Source of the DNA: Sphingomonadales bacterium Ga0077557
GTDB lineage: Bacteria > Pseudomonadota > Alphaproteobacteria > Sphingomonadales > Sphingomonadaceae
Assembly: GCA_001464615.1 (NCBI GenBank)
Contig: LNFI01000031.1
Location: 22,977-86,976, forward strand
Direction of reading: 5' to 3'
Length of the DNA stretch: 64,000 nt
Shown here: positions 48,198 to 57,861 of the stretch, piece by piece
Layout: the number at the start of each line of letters is the position of its first letter
How positions within the stretch are numbered: the stretch's first letter is position 1
Position numbers and translations under genes: made by a program
The notes under the pieces: generated by a model
What the model was told of the DNA's origin: nothing
Database searches by the model: none
What the model saw: the letters and a program-made list of their open reading frames with translations, nothing else

Positions 48198-49943
48198 ATG
48201 GTATCGAATTGGACCCGGTGGATTGACCGGCTCAATGGACGAGCGGACACGATCGGTGCAGTGCTGCGCCGGGTGCTGATCGCCATGCTGGGTATCCAGG
48301 CGATTCTGGCGCTGTCGCTGGTCATCGGTGCCTTTATGACGACCGGCACGGTCCGCCAGCTGATCGACTGTCGCCTGAAGCCAATCGCCGAGTTGCAGCA
48401 TGTCATGGACGGCTATGCCGGGTCGCTGGCGACCGCGCACAAGGTGGAAAGCGGCAACCTGTCGGCATCCGGTGCACTGACAACGATTGCGGCATCGCAG
48501 GCGACGATCCAGCTCAACTGGGCCAAATTCCGCGGGCATTCTGTAGACCCGGTCTACCGCAAGGATATCGCCGATATCTTGGCGGCGCGCGTTAATGCCG
48601 ACAGGGCGATTGGTAAGCTCCAGTCGTTGCTGCAAGAAGGGCATGTCGATCAACTCGAATTTTTCGTGAGCGGGCCGCTTTACGCGGCGATCGATCCGCT
48701 AACCGAATCGACCAATGCCTTGATGGACAAGCTGCGCGACGATGCGGCGCTGAAACAGGGATTTGTCCGTCACCGGGTGTTTCGCACTTATGCGATCGTA
48801 TCGGTCTTGACGCTGTTGGCGGTCCTGGTCGGCTGGTGGGGGATGCAGGTCGTGGCACGCAGGATCACCCAGCCGCTCGCTGACATTGCCGTCGTTACAC
48901 AATATATCACGGACGATCAGCTCGACGCTGACATTCCCGGGCTCGATCGCACTGATGAGATTGGGGCGATTGCGCGAGCGCTGGCTTTTGCCCGCCAACG
49001 CTCGATCGATGCCCGCCGACTCAGTGAGGACGGCCGCCGCGCCGAGGACACGCTCCATCGCAACCAGATGAAGGCGCACGCTGCCGACGCCAAGCGTGCA
49101 GCGGATCTCGACGCGTTGTTTGCGGTGTTCGAACGGGAGGCGGGCGTGGTTGTCGCCGGGTTGAAATCAGCCGGGCCGCGCCTGCGCGACGCCGCCGCTG
49201 CGATGTCCGATGAAGCGGCTGAGGCTGAGCATCACGCACTCGCCACCGCATCGCTGACCGACCAAAGCGCCGCCAGCGTGCGGACCATTGCACAATCGAG
49301 CAGCGCGCTTGCCACCGCAATCGATCATATCAGTCGCGCGGCGCATGATTCGCGGGGCGGGGTCGGCACGGTTCGTGTGCGGACGATTGCGGCGCGCGAT
49401 CATGCCGAATCGCTTGGCGCGCTGGTCAGCGAAATCGCTTCAGTGCTTGATTTTATCGCGGTGATTGCTGGCCAGACGAATTTGCTGGCGCTGAATGCGA
49501 CGATAGAGGCGGCGCGGGCTGGGACCGCCGGTCGTGGTTTTGCCGTTGTTGCGGAAGAAGTGAAGGGGCTGGCGCGGCAAACCCAGGCAGCCGCCGGCAA
49601 GATCGAATCCCGGCTGTCCGCCGTGCGGGCGGCGAGTGTCACGGTGCTGACCACCATTGAATCGATCGATACGCTGGTTGCCGGGCTTGATCAGTCGGCC
49701 ACCAATGTCGCTGATGCGGTTGAGCAACAACGCGATATGACGCGGCGCATTGCGCGTGCCATTGCAGAGGTGGAGGATGGCACCGCCAACGCTGCCACCA
49801 ATATGCAAACGCTGCATGGTCGGGCAGAGCGTGCGCGCGGCACCGCTGGCGATCTGGCGCACACGGCCGATGATGTTGCCGCCAATGTCGATCAGCTCCG
49901 GGCGCAAATCAACCAGCTGATTGCAGATGTTCGGGCAGCGTAA
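48198..49943 (+). CDS. Methyl-accepting chemotaxis protein
   Basis: Membrane chemoreceptor of 581 residues. A first transmembrane helix at about 25-48, a periplasmic four-helix-type ligand domain to about residue 195, a second helix at about 197-215, a HAMP region, and a cytoplasmic coiled-coil domain. The hairpin-tip motif [21 protein letters not shown] that binds CheA/CheW is intact. No C-terminal CheR-binding pentapeptide is seen. It is divergent from the atp operon across a 251-bp gap. The ligand is unknown. Confidence 0.94.
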   Translation: MVSNWTRWIDRLNGRADTIGAVLRRVLIAMLGIQAILALSLVIGAFMTTGTVRQLIDCRLKPIAELQHVMDGYAGSLATAHKVESGNLSASGALTTIAASQATIQLNWAKFRGHSVDPVYRKDIADILAARVNADRAIGKLQSLLQEGHVDQLEFFVSGPLYAAIDPLTESTNALMDKLRDDAALKQGFVRHRVFRTYAIVSVLTLLAVLVGWWGMQVVARRITQPLADIAVVTQYITDDQLDADIPGLDRTDEIGAIARALAFARQRSIDARRLSEDGRRAEDTLHRNQMKAHAADAKRAADLDALFAVFEREAGVVVAGLKSAGPRLRDAAAAMSDEAAEAEHHALATASLTDQSAASVRTIAQSSSALATAIDHISRAAHDSRGGVGTVRVRTIAARDHAESLGALVSEIASVLDFIAVIAGQTNLLALNATIEAARAGTAGRGFAVVAEEVKGLARQTQAAAGKIESRLSAVRAASVTVLTTIESIDTLVAGLDQSATNVADAVEQQRDMTRRIARAIAEVEDGTANAATNMQTLHGRAERARGTAGDLAHTADDVAANVDQLRAQINQLIADVRAA

Positions 49944-50046
49944 ATGATAAAGTCTGGGCACGTCATTCTTTGACTGGTGCCTTGTCCTTGCTGCGCTAAG
50001 ACGCATCGGCAATATCCCGGTTGCGGGTAGCCAGACGGAGGGCGCG

Positions 50047-50727
50047 ATGTCGAACGGTCAGATGAAGAAAATGGCAATGGCCGATGGCGCTGAGATCGCC
50101 GTTTATCATGTCGAGCCAATCAGTACTCGGCGGGGCGGGCTGGTGCTGGTCCAGGAAATCTTCGGCGTGACCGATCATATCCGCGAGTTGTGTGATGAAT
50201 ATGCGCAGGATGGCTATGAGGTGCTCGCCCCGGCGCTTTACGATCGCGAACATCCCGGCTTCGAGGCTGACTATACCGGCGAGGATTTCGCCCGCGCGGT
50301 CGAGCTGGCGCGTGATCTCCATCCGTTCGATCTCAGCCTGAGCGACGTGCAGACCTGTATCGATATACTCGTCCCGAAAGGGCGGGTTTTCATGGTGGGC
50401 TATTGCTATGGTGGATCGATCTGCTGGTTTGGCGCGACGCGGATGCACGGTCTGGCGGCGGCATCGGGCTATTATGGCGGCCTGATTCCGGCGGCCGCCG
50501 AAGAGGAGCCCAAAATCCCCGTGCTGCTCCATTTCGGCCGCTACGATAGCGGCATCCCGATGGAGGGCGTTGACAAGGTGATTGCCAAGGATTGGCCCAA
50601 TGCAACGGTCTATGTCTATGAAGCCGGGCACGGCTTCAACTCGGACCGGCGCAAGGATTATCACGAACCCAGCGCCGATCTGGCGCGCGAACGCACGCTG
50701 GAATTCTTTGAGGCGAATGGGGGGTGA
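50047..50727 (+). CDS. Dienelactone hydrolase family protein
   Basis: Alpha/beta hydrolase of 226 residues with the cysteine nucleophile elbow GYCYGG (Cys120), an aspartate in HFGRYDSGIP, and a histidine in YEAGHGFNSD, completing the triad. The N-terminal VLVQEIFGVTDHIR is the family motif. Despite the name, many members hydrolyse other esters; there is no chlorocatechol cluster here. GGAG precedes ATG 50047. Its stop overlaps the next start (GTGA). Confidence 0.92.
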   Translation: MSNGQMKKMAMADGAEIAVYHVEPISTRRGGLVLVQEIFGVTDHIRELCDEYAQDGYEVLAPALYDREHPGFEADYTGEDFARAVELARDLHPFDLSLSDVQTCIDILVPKGRVFMVGYCYGGSICWFGATRMHGLAAASGYYGGLIPAAAEEEPKIPVLLHFGRYDSGIPMEGVDKVIAKDWPNATVYVYEAGHGFNSDRRKDYHEPSADLARERTLEFFEANGG

Positions 50728-51554
50728 CCCGAAAACGCCGTGCTGCCATTCTCGGCATAGTGGCGATGCTCGCGCTTTATGTGGCTGGCGTGGCCGGGCT
50801 TTATGCATTTCAGCGCTCGTTCCTGTTTATCGGCGCGGCGCAGCTGAGCGCTTTGCCGCCGTTGCCGCTCGGCTATCGCGATCTGCGGCTAACCGCGTCG
50901 GACGGCACGCCGCTGCGGGCGTGGTACAAGCCGCCTGCGCCGGGTAAGCCAGTTGTTCTGTTCTTCCACGGCAATGGCGACACGATCGCTGGCAGCGCGG
51001 CGGCGGTGCAGCCCTTTACGGCGCGGGGCTATGGCGCGCTGCTCCCTGAATTTCGCGGCTATGGCGGGATGCCGGGCAAGCCAAGCGAGGCGTTGGTCAT
51101 CGACGATGCCCGCAAGTCGCATGGCTGGCTAACGGCGCAAGGGATCGCTGACGTCGACATTGTGTTGGTCGGCTATTCGCTCGGCTCGGGAGTGGCGACC
51201 CGGCTCGCGAGCGAGTTTCGCCCCCGTGCCCTGATCCTGTTTGCCGCCTTTGCCAGTATCGATCGGGTCGCGGCCGCGAAATTCTGGTTCATGCCGGTCC
51301 GCCTGCTGCTGACCGAACATTTCGACAATGCGGCAAAGTTGCCCTCGGTCGCGGCCCCCGTTCTGCTGATGCACGGCACGGTCGATAGCGTCGTGCCCTA
51401 TGACAATTTGGCCGTGCTGGCGCGTGCCAGGCCAGCGGCGACAGTAATGACGATGCCACGTGTTGGGCATGAAATCGTATTCCAGCCTGCGGTGGTTGCC
51501 CGGGCATTGGTCTGGCTCGATACCCTGTCGTCCGGGGTGAAGGGACCGGGATGA
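50724..51554 (+). CDS. Membrane-anchored alpha/beta hydrolase (ABHD13/Bem46-like)
   Basis: Hydrolase of 276 residues with one N-terminal transmembrane helix (ILGIVAMLALYVAGVAG), oxyanion motif FFHGNGDTIAG, nucleophile elbow GYSLGSG, and the aspartate/histidine region LLMHGTVDSVVPYD and RVGHEIVF. It starts with GTG 50724, overlapping the DLH stop by 4 bases, and overlaps the antiporter start by ATGA, so the three genes form an operon. Confidence 0.88.
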   Translation: MTRKRRAAILGIVAMLALYVAGVAGLYAFQRSFLFIGAAQLSALPPLPLGYRDLRLTASDGTPLRAWYKPPAPGKPVVLFFHGNGDTIAGSAAAVQPFTARGYGALLPEFRGYGGMPGKPSEALVIDDARKSHGWLTAQGIADVDIVLVGYSLGSGVATRLASEFRPRALILFAAFASIDRVAAAKFWFMPVRLLLTEHFDNAAKLPSVAAPVLLMHGTVDSVVPYDNLAVLARARPAATVMTMPRVGHEIVFQPAVVARALVWLDTLSSGVKGPG

Positions 51555-52804
51555 ACACATCCGAAGTTTTCCTGATCGCGATGCTGCTGATTTACAGCGT
51601 GCCCTATCTTGTCTGGCGGCTGGGGCGGACCGAGCATTATGCGCCGTTGGTCGTGGTGCAGATCATCGGCGGCATCCTGCTGGGGCCGGGTGTGCTGGGC
51701 GCTGTGTATCCGGGCTATTATGCCGCCGTCTTCGATCCGCAGGTGATCGGTGCGCTCAACGGCATCGCCTGGTGGGCGGTGATGATTTTCGTCTGGATCG
51801 CTGGCATCGAGCTCGATGTTTCGCAGGCCTGGGCCCGGCGGGGCGAGACCGCGCTGACGGCGGGCCTCGCGCTGATCGCGCCGCTGGTGGTGGGCGGCGC
51901 AGCGGCGGTGGTGATGCTGACATTGGGAACCGGCTGGATCGGCGACGCGGGCCAGCCATGGCAGGTGGTGCTGGGGATCGGTATGGCCTGCGCGGTCACG
52001 GCCTTGCCGATCCTGGTGCTGTTCCTTGAAAAGCTCGACATTCTGCGTGAGCCGATCGGCCAGCGGGTCCTGCGCTATGCCAGCGCGGACGATGTCGCGA
52101 TTTGGGGCGTGCTCGCCCTGATCCTGCTCGATTGGCAGCGGATGGGGCGGCAGGGCGGGTTCCTGATCGGCTTTGCGGTCGCTGCCTGGCTGATCCGGCG
52201 GCTGATGGCGCGCATCCCGGCGCGCGATCGCTGGTATGTCGGGCTGATTTGGCTGGCGGCCTGCGGATTCGCGGCGGATTGGTCCGGGCTGCACTTCATG
52301 GTCGGCGCGTTCCTGTCGGGCGCGGTGCTCGACGCGCGCTGGTTCGATCGCAAGGCAATGGACGGTTTTCGCGACAATATCCTGCTGGCGGTCATGCCCG
52401 TGTTTTTCCTGAGCACGGGCTTGCGCACAAACTGGGATGTCGGCGGCGCGGCCGTGTTTGGCGCGGCGGCGTTGCTGCTGGCGGCATCGGTGGCGGGCAA
52501 GTTGGCCGGGGTCCATTTGGCCGGTCGCCTGCTGAAATGGGCACCCGGGGAGGCGTCCGCGATCGGGTGGCTGTTGCAGACCAAGGCGCTGATCATGATC
52601 ATCTTCGCCAACGTCCTGCTCGACCGGCACATTATCACCGGGGCGACCTTCACGGCGCTGCTGTTGATGGCAGTGGCGAGCACGATGCTGACGGTACCCA
52701 TCGTGACGCCCAAATTGCAGCGGCTGAAACGCGGCGCATTCGTTGTCGTCGATGATGCTGGTCCGATTAGTGGGATTGACGACGGTTCATTGGCCAAGCG
52801 CTGA
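51551..52804 (+). CDS. Cation:proton antiporter, CPA2 family
   Basis: Integral membrane protein of 417 residues with 11 to 13 helices; VVVQIIGGILLGPGVLG near the start and the acidic ALPILVLFLEKLDIL and ASADDVAIWG segments are typical of Na+/H+ or K+/H+ exchangers of the KefB/NapA type. No RCK or TrkA domain is attached. Third gene of the hydrolase-antiporter unit. Confidence 0.88.
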   Translation: MNTSEVFLIAMLLIYSVPYLVWRLGRTEHYAPLVVVQIIGGILLGPGVLGAVYPGYYAAVFDPQVIGALNGIAWWAVMIFVWIAGIELDVSQAWARRGETALTAGLALIAPLVVGGAAAVVMLTLGTGWIGDAGQPWQVVLGIGMACAVTALPILVLFLEKLDILREPIGQRVLRYASADDVAIWGVLALILLDWQRMGRQGGFLIGFAVAAWLIRRLMARIPARDRWYVGLIWLAACGFAADWSGLHFMVGAFLSGAVLDARWFDRKAMDGFRDNILLAVMPVFFLSTGLRTNWDVGGAAVFGAAALLLAASVAGKLAGVHLAGRLLKWAPGEASAIGWLLQTKALIMIIFANVLLDRHIITGATFTALLLMAVASTMLTVPIVTPKLQRLKRGAFVVVDDAGPISGIDDGSLAKR

Positions 52805-52936
52805 TTGCCAAACCCAGAACATCACTGATAGCCCGGCGTCGGCTGTCCAAGCCACTTGACTGGCTTCGAAACATATCGTCGACGGGACCAAAGCAATAAA
52901 AGGCGGACCGCATGGGCGCGCGCCAAAGGAGAAGCG

Positions 52937-54193
52937 ATGACGCCTGAGGGGGCAAAGGCCCGGGGATCAACCCGATCGATGCTCGCGCTGGTTGCGATGA
53001 TCGTGTTTCTCGATATCGCCGGCATTGGCCTGATCGTGCCGGTGATGCCGCGGCTGATCATTTCGCTGACGGGCGTGACGATCGATCGCGCGGCGGAGCT
53101 CGGCGGCTGGCTGCTCTTTGCCTATGCGGTGATGCAGTTCCTGTTCGCGCCGGTAATCGGCGGCCTCAGCGATCGGTTTGGGCGGCGGCCGGTGTTGCTG
53201 CTGACATTGTTTGCGCTGGGTATCGATTATGCGCTGATGGCCTGGGCACCGACGCTGGAATGGCTGTTCGTTGGCCGCATAATTTCGGGCGTGATGGGCG
53301 CGACCTTTGCCGCCGCCAATAGCTGCATTGCCGATATCGTGCCGCCCGAGGATCGTGGCCGGGCGTTCGGCGCGATTGGCGGGGTTGGGGCGGCAGGGTT
53401 TGTGCTCGGGCCAGGGATTGGCGGTCTGCTTGGCGGGTTTGGCGAACGCGTGCCGTTCATGGCGGCAAGCGGCCTGGCGCTGGGCGGGGCGCTGATCGGG
53501 TGGTTCGTGTTACAGGAAACGCTGCCGCCAGAGCGGCGGCGCGCTTTTTCGATGCTGCGCGCCAATCCCATCGGCAGCATGGTGCACATGGCCAAAGTGC
53601 CGCTGGTCCTTGGCTGCCTGGTCGCGATTCTGTTCATGCAACTCGCCGCGCAATCGCAGCTGGCGGTCTGGAGTTTTCAGGGGATCGCCCGCTTCGGCTG
53701 GAGCCCGCTGGTGATCGGTCTGACCATCGCGTCCTATGGGGTATTGCTGATTGGCGCGCAGGGTTTTGCGGTTGGGCCTTTGGTCACCAGATTCGGCGCC
53801 CCAAAGGTGGCGGTGGTAGGGGCCGCCTGTGGCATTCCCTCTTATATCATTCTGGCGACGGCACCCAACACCGGGATCATCATGATCGGCATGGTGATCG
53901 GCGCGTGTACCGGCGTCGCCTTTCCAGCGATGCAGCAGTTAATGACGCTGCGGGTTTCGGAGGATGCGCAAGGCGAGCTGCAGGGCGCAATTGCCAGTGT
54001 CGCCAGCTTGACGGCGATCGTCGGCCCACCGCTGATGACTGGGGTGTTCGGCGCTTATGCCGATGCGCAGGGGGTGTATTTCCCCGGCGCGCCCTTCCTG
54101 CTGTCCGCCATGCTGTTTGGCGTTGGCTGGGCGGTGCTGATCATTGCAATGGCGCGCCATTGGGACGAGGCGGTCGTGCCGGATCGACCATAG
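52937..54193 (+). CDS. Tet-type MFS multidrug exporter
   Basis: Major facilitator of 418 residues with 12 helices and an MFS motif A GGLSDRFGRRPVLL, plus IGLIVPVMPRL in the first helix, resembling the TCR/Tet(A) subfamily. Drug specificity cannot be read off. AAGGAG lies 7 bases before ATG 52937; the longer frame from 52856 has none. It is convergent with the XRE gene, two bases apart. Confidence 0.9.
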   Translation: MTPEGAKARGSTRSMLALVAMIVFLDIAGIGLIVPVMPRLIISLTGVTIDRAAELGGWLLFAYAVMQFLFAPVIGGLSDRFGRRPVLLLTLFALGIDYALMAWAPTLEWLFVGRIISGVMGATFAAANSCIADIVPPEDRGRAFGAIGGVGAAGFVLGPGIGGLLGGFGERVPFMAASGLALGGALIGWFVLQETLPPERRRAFSMLRANPIGSMVHMAKVPLVLGCLVAILFMQLAAQSQLAVWSFQGIARFGWSPLVIGLTIASYGVLLIGAQGFAVGPLVTRFGAPKVAVVGAACGIPSYIILATAPNTGIIMIGMVIGACTGVAFPAMQQLMTLRVSEDAQGELQGAIASVASLTAIVGPPLMTGVFGAYADAQGVYFPGAPFLLSAMLFGVGWAVLIIAMARHWDEAVVPDRP

Positions 54194-54195
54194 GA

Positions 54196-54414
54196 TCAGA
54201 CGATCCCGCCTTCATCCGCATAATCGAGCAGGTCGGCAGGTTTGCAATCAAGCTCCTGACATAGTTTCTCGAGCGTTTCGAAGCGCACGCCCTTCACCTT
54301 GCCCGATCGCAGCAGCGATAGGTTGGTCTCGCTGATACCGATGCGCTGGGCGAGATCCTTGCTGCGCATCTTGCGGCGCGCGAGCATCACATCGAGAGTG
54401 ACGATGATGGGCAT
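54196..54414 (-). CDS. Small XRE/Cro-type transcriptional regulator
   Basis: DNA-binding protein of 72 residues, essentially one helix-turn-helix (MLARRKMRSKDLAQRIGI and SETNLSLLRSGKVKGVRFET). Similar YozG-like regulators follow DUF2975 membrane genes in many bacteria. Its start overlaps the DUF2975 stop by one base (TGATG). It probably represses its own operon, perhaps at the palindrome at 55164. Confidence 0.93.
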   Translation of the reverse strand: MPIIVTLDVMLARRKMRSKDLAQRIGISETNLSLLRSGKVKGVRFETLEKLCQELDCKPADLLDYADEGGIV

Positions 54415-54914
54415 CAGACGATCTGCTCGTTATCGGCCTTGATCGCCGCTGCGACCGCCTGAACCTGGCCAAGCAGCCGAATCGCCAGTCCAACCCCGAT
54501 CAGTGCAATCTGGGTGGAGATATAGGCGCCGGTCACCGCGTCCATTGTATCACTGGCCGGCCCAACGAACAGCGCGAGCACCCCGCTCGCAGTAAGCCAG
54601 TCGCCTAGGCGCCCGACAGCGCGCCCGCTTTCGGGCGTCAGCACCGCGCCGCTGCCATATGCCTTAAACAGTCCGCGCGCGGTCCACACCGCGCCGAGCA
54701 AGGCGACGCTCGGCAGTGAACGCGCCGCGATTTCACCCAGATGGGCAATCGCTGATATCGCGTCAGGCGTGCCAACGCTGAACAACACGGCCTTGATCGG
54801 CACATAGCTGACTTGGCTGAACAGCAGGAAACAGGAAATGCTGAACGCCCATTCAAAGGCTTTCTGCAATGATTGGCTTTGGCGCTGGAGCGCTTCGATG
54901 TGGGTGGTCGACAC
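54414..54914 (-). CDS. DUF2975 membrane protein
   Basis: Membrane protein of 166 residues with four hydrophobic helices (about 17-35, 62-80, 103-120, 128-150), fitting the DUF2975 family that is usually encoded beside a small XRE regulator. The pair is often described as a sensor-regulator unit, though a signal is unknown. Middle gene of the three-gene unit, 11 bp downstream of the small protein. Confidence 0.88.
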   Translation of the reverse strand: MSTTHIEALQRQSQSLQKAFEWAFSISCFLLFSQVSYVPIKAVLFSVGTPDAISAIAHLGEIAARSLPSVALLGAVWTARGLFKAYGSGAVLTPESGRAVGRLGDWLTASGVLALFVGPASDTMDAVTGAYISTQIALIGVGLAIRLLGQVQAVAAAIKADNEQIV

Positions 54915-54925
54915 GAAAAACCTCC

Positions 54926-55135
54926 TCAGCGTGCGGTGACGCGGACGAGCAGCACGACGCTGCCAACCGCGATTTCGGTGGAAATGGTGGATGGCGTGGA
55001 TCGATCGACCATCGACGCAGTGGCGCGGTTCGTGCTCGACCAGCCAAGGGCCGCGACCGTAGCGATTACCATCGTAAACACGATGTGCGCCGCCAAACGC
55101 GGGGCGATGCGCAAAAGCGCGGTTAAGGGTAGCAT
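54926..55135 (-). CDS. Small membrane protein, 69 residues
   Basis: First gene of the XRE/DUF2975 unit. Two hydrophobic segments (about 14-32 and 52-66) with a Ser/Thr-rich linker. AAAGGA precedes ATG 55135 at 6 bases and the gene follows a good promoter, supporting translation. No known family. Confidence 0.66.
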   Translation of the reverse strand: MLPLTALLRIAPRLAAHIVFTMVIATVAALGWSSTNRATASMVDRSTPSTISTEIAVGSVVLLVRVTAR

Positions 55136-55163
55136 ATAGGTCCTTTCAACGATTCGCGTCTAA

Positions 55164-55173
55164 TTTACGTAAA
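55164..55173. promoter_or_regulatory. TTTACGTAAA palindrome overlapping the -10 edge, possible XRE operator
   Basis: A perfect 10-bp palindrome sits at the predicted transcription start and touches the -10 box of the unit. Its position suits a repressor site for the XRE protein of this operon. Binding is inference; ten bases alone can occur by chance. Confidence 0.45.
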
Positions 55174-55201
55174 ACATAAATTTAAAAGCATAATACGTCA
55201 A
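55173..55201 (-). promoter_or_regulatory. Sigma70-type promoter of the small protein/DUF2975/XRE operon
   Basis: On the minus strand TTGACG (55201-55196), a 17-bp AT-rich spacer and TATGTT (55178-55173) give a good promoter in an unusually AT-rich stretch. Transcription would begin near 55166, about 30 bases before ATG 55135. Confidence 0.62.
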
Positions 55202-55342
55202 TATATTTATCAAATGGCCAGTGCGCGACGAGTTGAGATCTCGATCGTTCTGAATCGCGACGCTTTTTCATGTCGCGGTATCAATTGTTTTGATCGCAAC
55301 TCCTGGGATGTGACGGCGCGGGCCGGTGCGTATATCGGTGCC

Positions 55343-56392
55343 ATGAGCAACACCCACATCCCAACCCAGCCAATCGATCCGGACGCAGCCTGGGCCGCCT
55401 TCATCGCGCGTGATCGGCATAGCGATGGCCGCTTTGTTGGCGCGGTGCTGACCACGGGCATTTACTGCAAACCAAGCTGTCCGGCGCGGCACCCCAAGCG
55501 CGAGAATGTCGTGTTTTACCGTGACGGTGCGGCGGCGGCAGCGGCGGGGTTTCGGGCGTGTCTGCGCTGCAAGCCTGATGAGGTCGGGCGAGACCGGATT
55601 GCTGTGGCGCGTGCGGTCGCGCTGATCGAGGGAGCGGAGGAGACGCTGGGGCTCGACGAGCTGGCCGCGATGGTTGGCTATGCGCCGCATCATTTTCACC
55701 GGTTGTTCAAGCGCGCGACCGGGGTGACGCCGGCCGCCTATGCGCGCGGACTGAAAGCGCGGGCGGCCGCACGGGCATTGATGAAGGAGGCGAGCGTGAC
55801 CGAGGCAATTTATGAAGCGGGCTATTCCGCCCCGAGCCGTTTTTATGAAGGGGCGGGCAAAAGGCTGGGGATGACGCCGAGTATTTGGAAGCGCGGTGGG
55901 GCCGGGGTGACGATCCGCTGGACGATCGCCGAGACAAGCCTGGGGCCGATGCTGGTGGCCGCGACCGACAAGGGTTTGTGCCGCGTGTCTTTCGATGAGG
56001 GAGAAGCGGCGCTCAGGGCGCGCTTCCCCAAGGCGGAAATCACGCCCGGTGGCGCGGCTTTGGCCGATCTGGCAGCGCGGGTCGTCGCCAGCGTCGAGAG
56101 CCCTGATCGCGATCAGGATCTACCACTCGACGTGCAGGGCACTGCCTTTCAGGAAGCGATCTGGCAGGCGCTGCGGCAAATTCCGCTGGGCGAAACGCGA
56201 AGCTATGCCGAACTCGCCGCCGTCGCGGGCAACCCAAAGGCGGTTCGCGCGGCTGGTACCGCGTGTGGCGCAAATCATGTCTCGATCGTCATTCCCTGCC
56301 ACCGCGCGCAGCGCAGCGACGGGACGATGGGCGGCTATGCTTACGGCGTCGATCGCAAGGTCGCGCTGCGCGACCGGGAGGGGGTGAAATGA
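55343..56392 (+). CDS. ada: Bifunctional Ada regulator/O6-methylguanine-DNA methyltransferase
   Basis: Adaptive-response protein of 349 residues. The N-terminal zinc domain has Cys42, Cys46, Cys73 and Cys76, of which the first accepts methyl groups from phosphotriesters; the middle is an AraC helix-turn-helix (LAAMVGYAPHHFHRLFKRATG); the C-terminal domain has the methyl-acceptor Cys319 in IPCHR. Methylated Ada activates alkylation repair genes. ATG 55343 gives the standard N-terminus although the frame opens at 55214. It overlaps the next gene by ATGA. Confidence 0.95.
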   Translation: MSNTHIPTQPIDPDAAWAAFIARDRHSDGRFVGAVLTTGIYCKPSCPARHPKRENVVFYRDGAAAAAAGFRACLRCKPDEVGRDRIAVARAVALIEGAEETLGLDELAAMVGYAPHHFHRLFKRATGVTPAAYARGLKARAAARALMKEASVTEAIYEAGYSAPSRFYEGAGKRLGMTPSIWKRGGAGVTIRWTIAETSLGPMLVAATDKGLCRVSFDEGEAALRARFPKAEITPGGAALADLAARVVASVESPDRDQDLPLDVQGTAFQEAIWQALRQIPLGETRSYAELAAVAGNPKAVRAAGTACGANHVSIVIPCHRAQRSDGTMGGYAYGVDRKVALRDREGVK

Positions 56393-56859
56393 ACCCGTAT
56401 CAAATCAAGGGCCTGCCGGTTGAGCAATTTGCTGCGTTGTTCGGGCGAGACGATGCCGATCTTGCCAAATGCAATGCAGTGCGCGTGACGGCGGACCACA
56501 AGCCTGGCTATCCCTGCCGGGTTACGCTGGAAGATGCCGAACCCGGCGAGACGCTGTTGCTGATCAATTATGAGGATCACCGGGTCGCGTCGCCCTACCG
56601 GCACAGCTATGCCATTTATGTGCGTGAAAACGCGATCGAGTCTGCGTCGCTGCGCGGCAAGCTGCCTCAAGTCTTCGCGAACCGCCCCATCGCATTAAGG
56701 GCCTTTGACAGCGATGGCATGTTGCGTGGGGCAACGCTTGCGCTGGCTAACGATGTAGACGACAGGATCGCGCAATTGTTTGCCGATCCGACGATTATTT
56801 ATCTGCACGCCCATAATGCGGCGCATGGCTGCTTCGCCGCCCGGATCGACCGCAGCTGA
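56389..56859 (+). CDS. DUF1203 protein
   Basis: Soluble protein of 156 residues starting four bases inside the ada stop. The start MNPYQIKGLP, CRVTLEDAEPGETLLLINYEDH in the first half, and IIYLHAHNAAHGCFAARID at the end are typical of DUF1203, a family of unknown function. Coupling with ada is notable; involvement in alkylation response is only suggested by position. Confidence 0.8.
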   Translation: MNPYQIKGLPVEQFAALFGRDDADLAKCNAVRVTADHKPGYPCRVTLEDAEPGETLLLINYEDHRVASPYRHSYAIYVRENAIESASLRGKLPQVFANRPIALRAFDSDGMLRGATLALANDVDDRIAQLFADPTIIYLHAHNAAHGCFAARIDRS

Positions 56860-56922
56860 ATTGCGCTGCATCCTGGGTCAATGCTTGTTATGCAGGAGGA
56901 TTGAACCAGGGGAACGCCGATT

Positions 56923-57861
56923 ATGAATCCGAGCATCGCCAAGCCGCGTGGCAAGACCCTGCTTTGGCGCATCCTGCATTTTCCCCTGATCACGTTGGTG
57001 GTCGCGATCGGCGTGATGATGGGCGCCAGTATCGTTGCGACCAGCCTGGCCGCCGTGGTGGGCGCACGGAGCGACAGTAATTGGGCGATTGTCGGCGGCA
57101 GCCTGGTCGCTGGAGTATTTGTGATCGCCTATATCGGCTTTGGGCGATTTTTTGAGCATCGCCGGGTCACCGATCTGGCGCTGAAGGGGGCTGCGCTCGA
57201 ACTGCTCATGGGCCTGGCGATCGGTGCCGGGCTGTTCTGCGCTGTAGTCGGCGTGATTGCGCTACTCGGCGGCTATGAAGTGATCGGTACTCAGCCGGCT
57301 GACGTGCTTTATCCGATCATCGGCATCTCGATCGTTTCAGGCGTGACCGAAGAGATCATGCTGCGCGGCCTGTTTTTCCGGATCATCGAAGGATGGCTGG
57401 GCAGCTGGGTGGCGCTGGTGTTGTCGGCGGCCTTGTTTGGTGCGCTGCATCTCGGCAATCCCAACGCAACATTGGTGGCTGGCGGGGCGACCGCGATTGA
57501 AGCCGGGGTGATGCTGGCGGCGATTTACATGGTCACGCGGCGGCTCTGGGCGGCAATTGGCCTGCACGCGGCGTGGAACTTCACCCAGGGCGGCATTTTC
57601 GGCATCCCGGTATCGGGCACCGATGTGCAGGGGATCCTGGTGCCGCGCATCTCCGGCCCCGAATTGCTGACCGGTGGAGACTTTGGTGCTGAAGCCTCGC
57701 TGCCGGCGATGCTGATCTGCACCGCTTTTGGCATTGGGCTATTGGTGCTCGCCAGCCGCCGCGGGCAGGTGATCAAACCCTATTGGGCGCGGCGTGGCTC
57801 GGCTGCGGCGGGCGAAGACGTGGCGGCAGGGGCGTCTTCCGGCGCCGGGGTGCAATCATAA
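56923..57861 (+). CDS. CPBP-family intramembrane glutamic metalloprotease
   Basis: Membrane protein of 312 residues with about eight helices. The CAAX-protease motifs are EEIMLRG (Glu143, Glu144, Arg148), FGALHLGN and HAAWN. These form the catalytic site of the Rce1-like family. The C-terminal 80 nucleotides overlap the opposite-strand S1 protease. Substrates unknown; the family often processes or presents peptides or confers immunity. Confidence 0.9.
   Translation: MNPSIAKPRGKTLLWRILHFPLITLVVAIGVMMGASIVATSLAAVVGARSDSNWAIVGGSLVAGVFVIAYIGFGRFFEHRRVTDLALKGAALELLMGLAIGAGLFCAVVGVIALLGGYEVIGTQPADVLYPIIGISIVSGVTEEIMLRGLFFRIIEGWLGSWVALVLSAALFGALHLGNPNATLVAGGATAIEAGVMLAAIYMVTRRLWAAIGLHAAWNFTQGGIFGIPVSGTDVQGILVPRISGPELLTGGDFGAEASLPAMLICTAFGIGLLVLASRRGQVIKPYWARRGSAAAGEDVAAGASSGAGVQS

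Noticed and set aside
51398..52630. Minus-strand open frame of 410 codons opposite the antiporter gene
   Set aside because: Lies fully over a membrane protein gene with clear helices; composition rich in Gln, His and Pro indicates a shadow.
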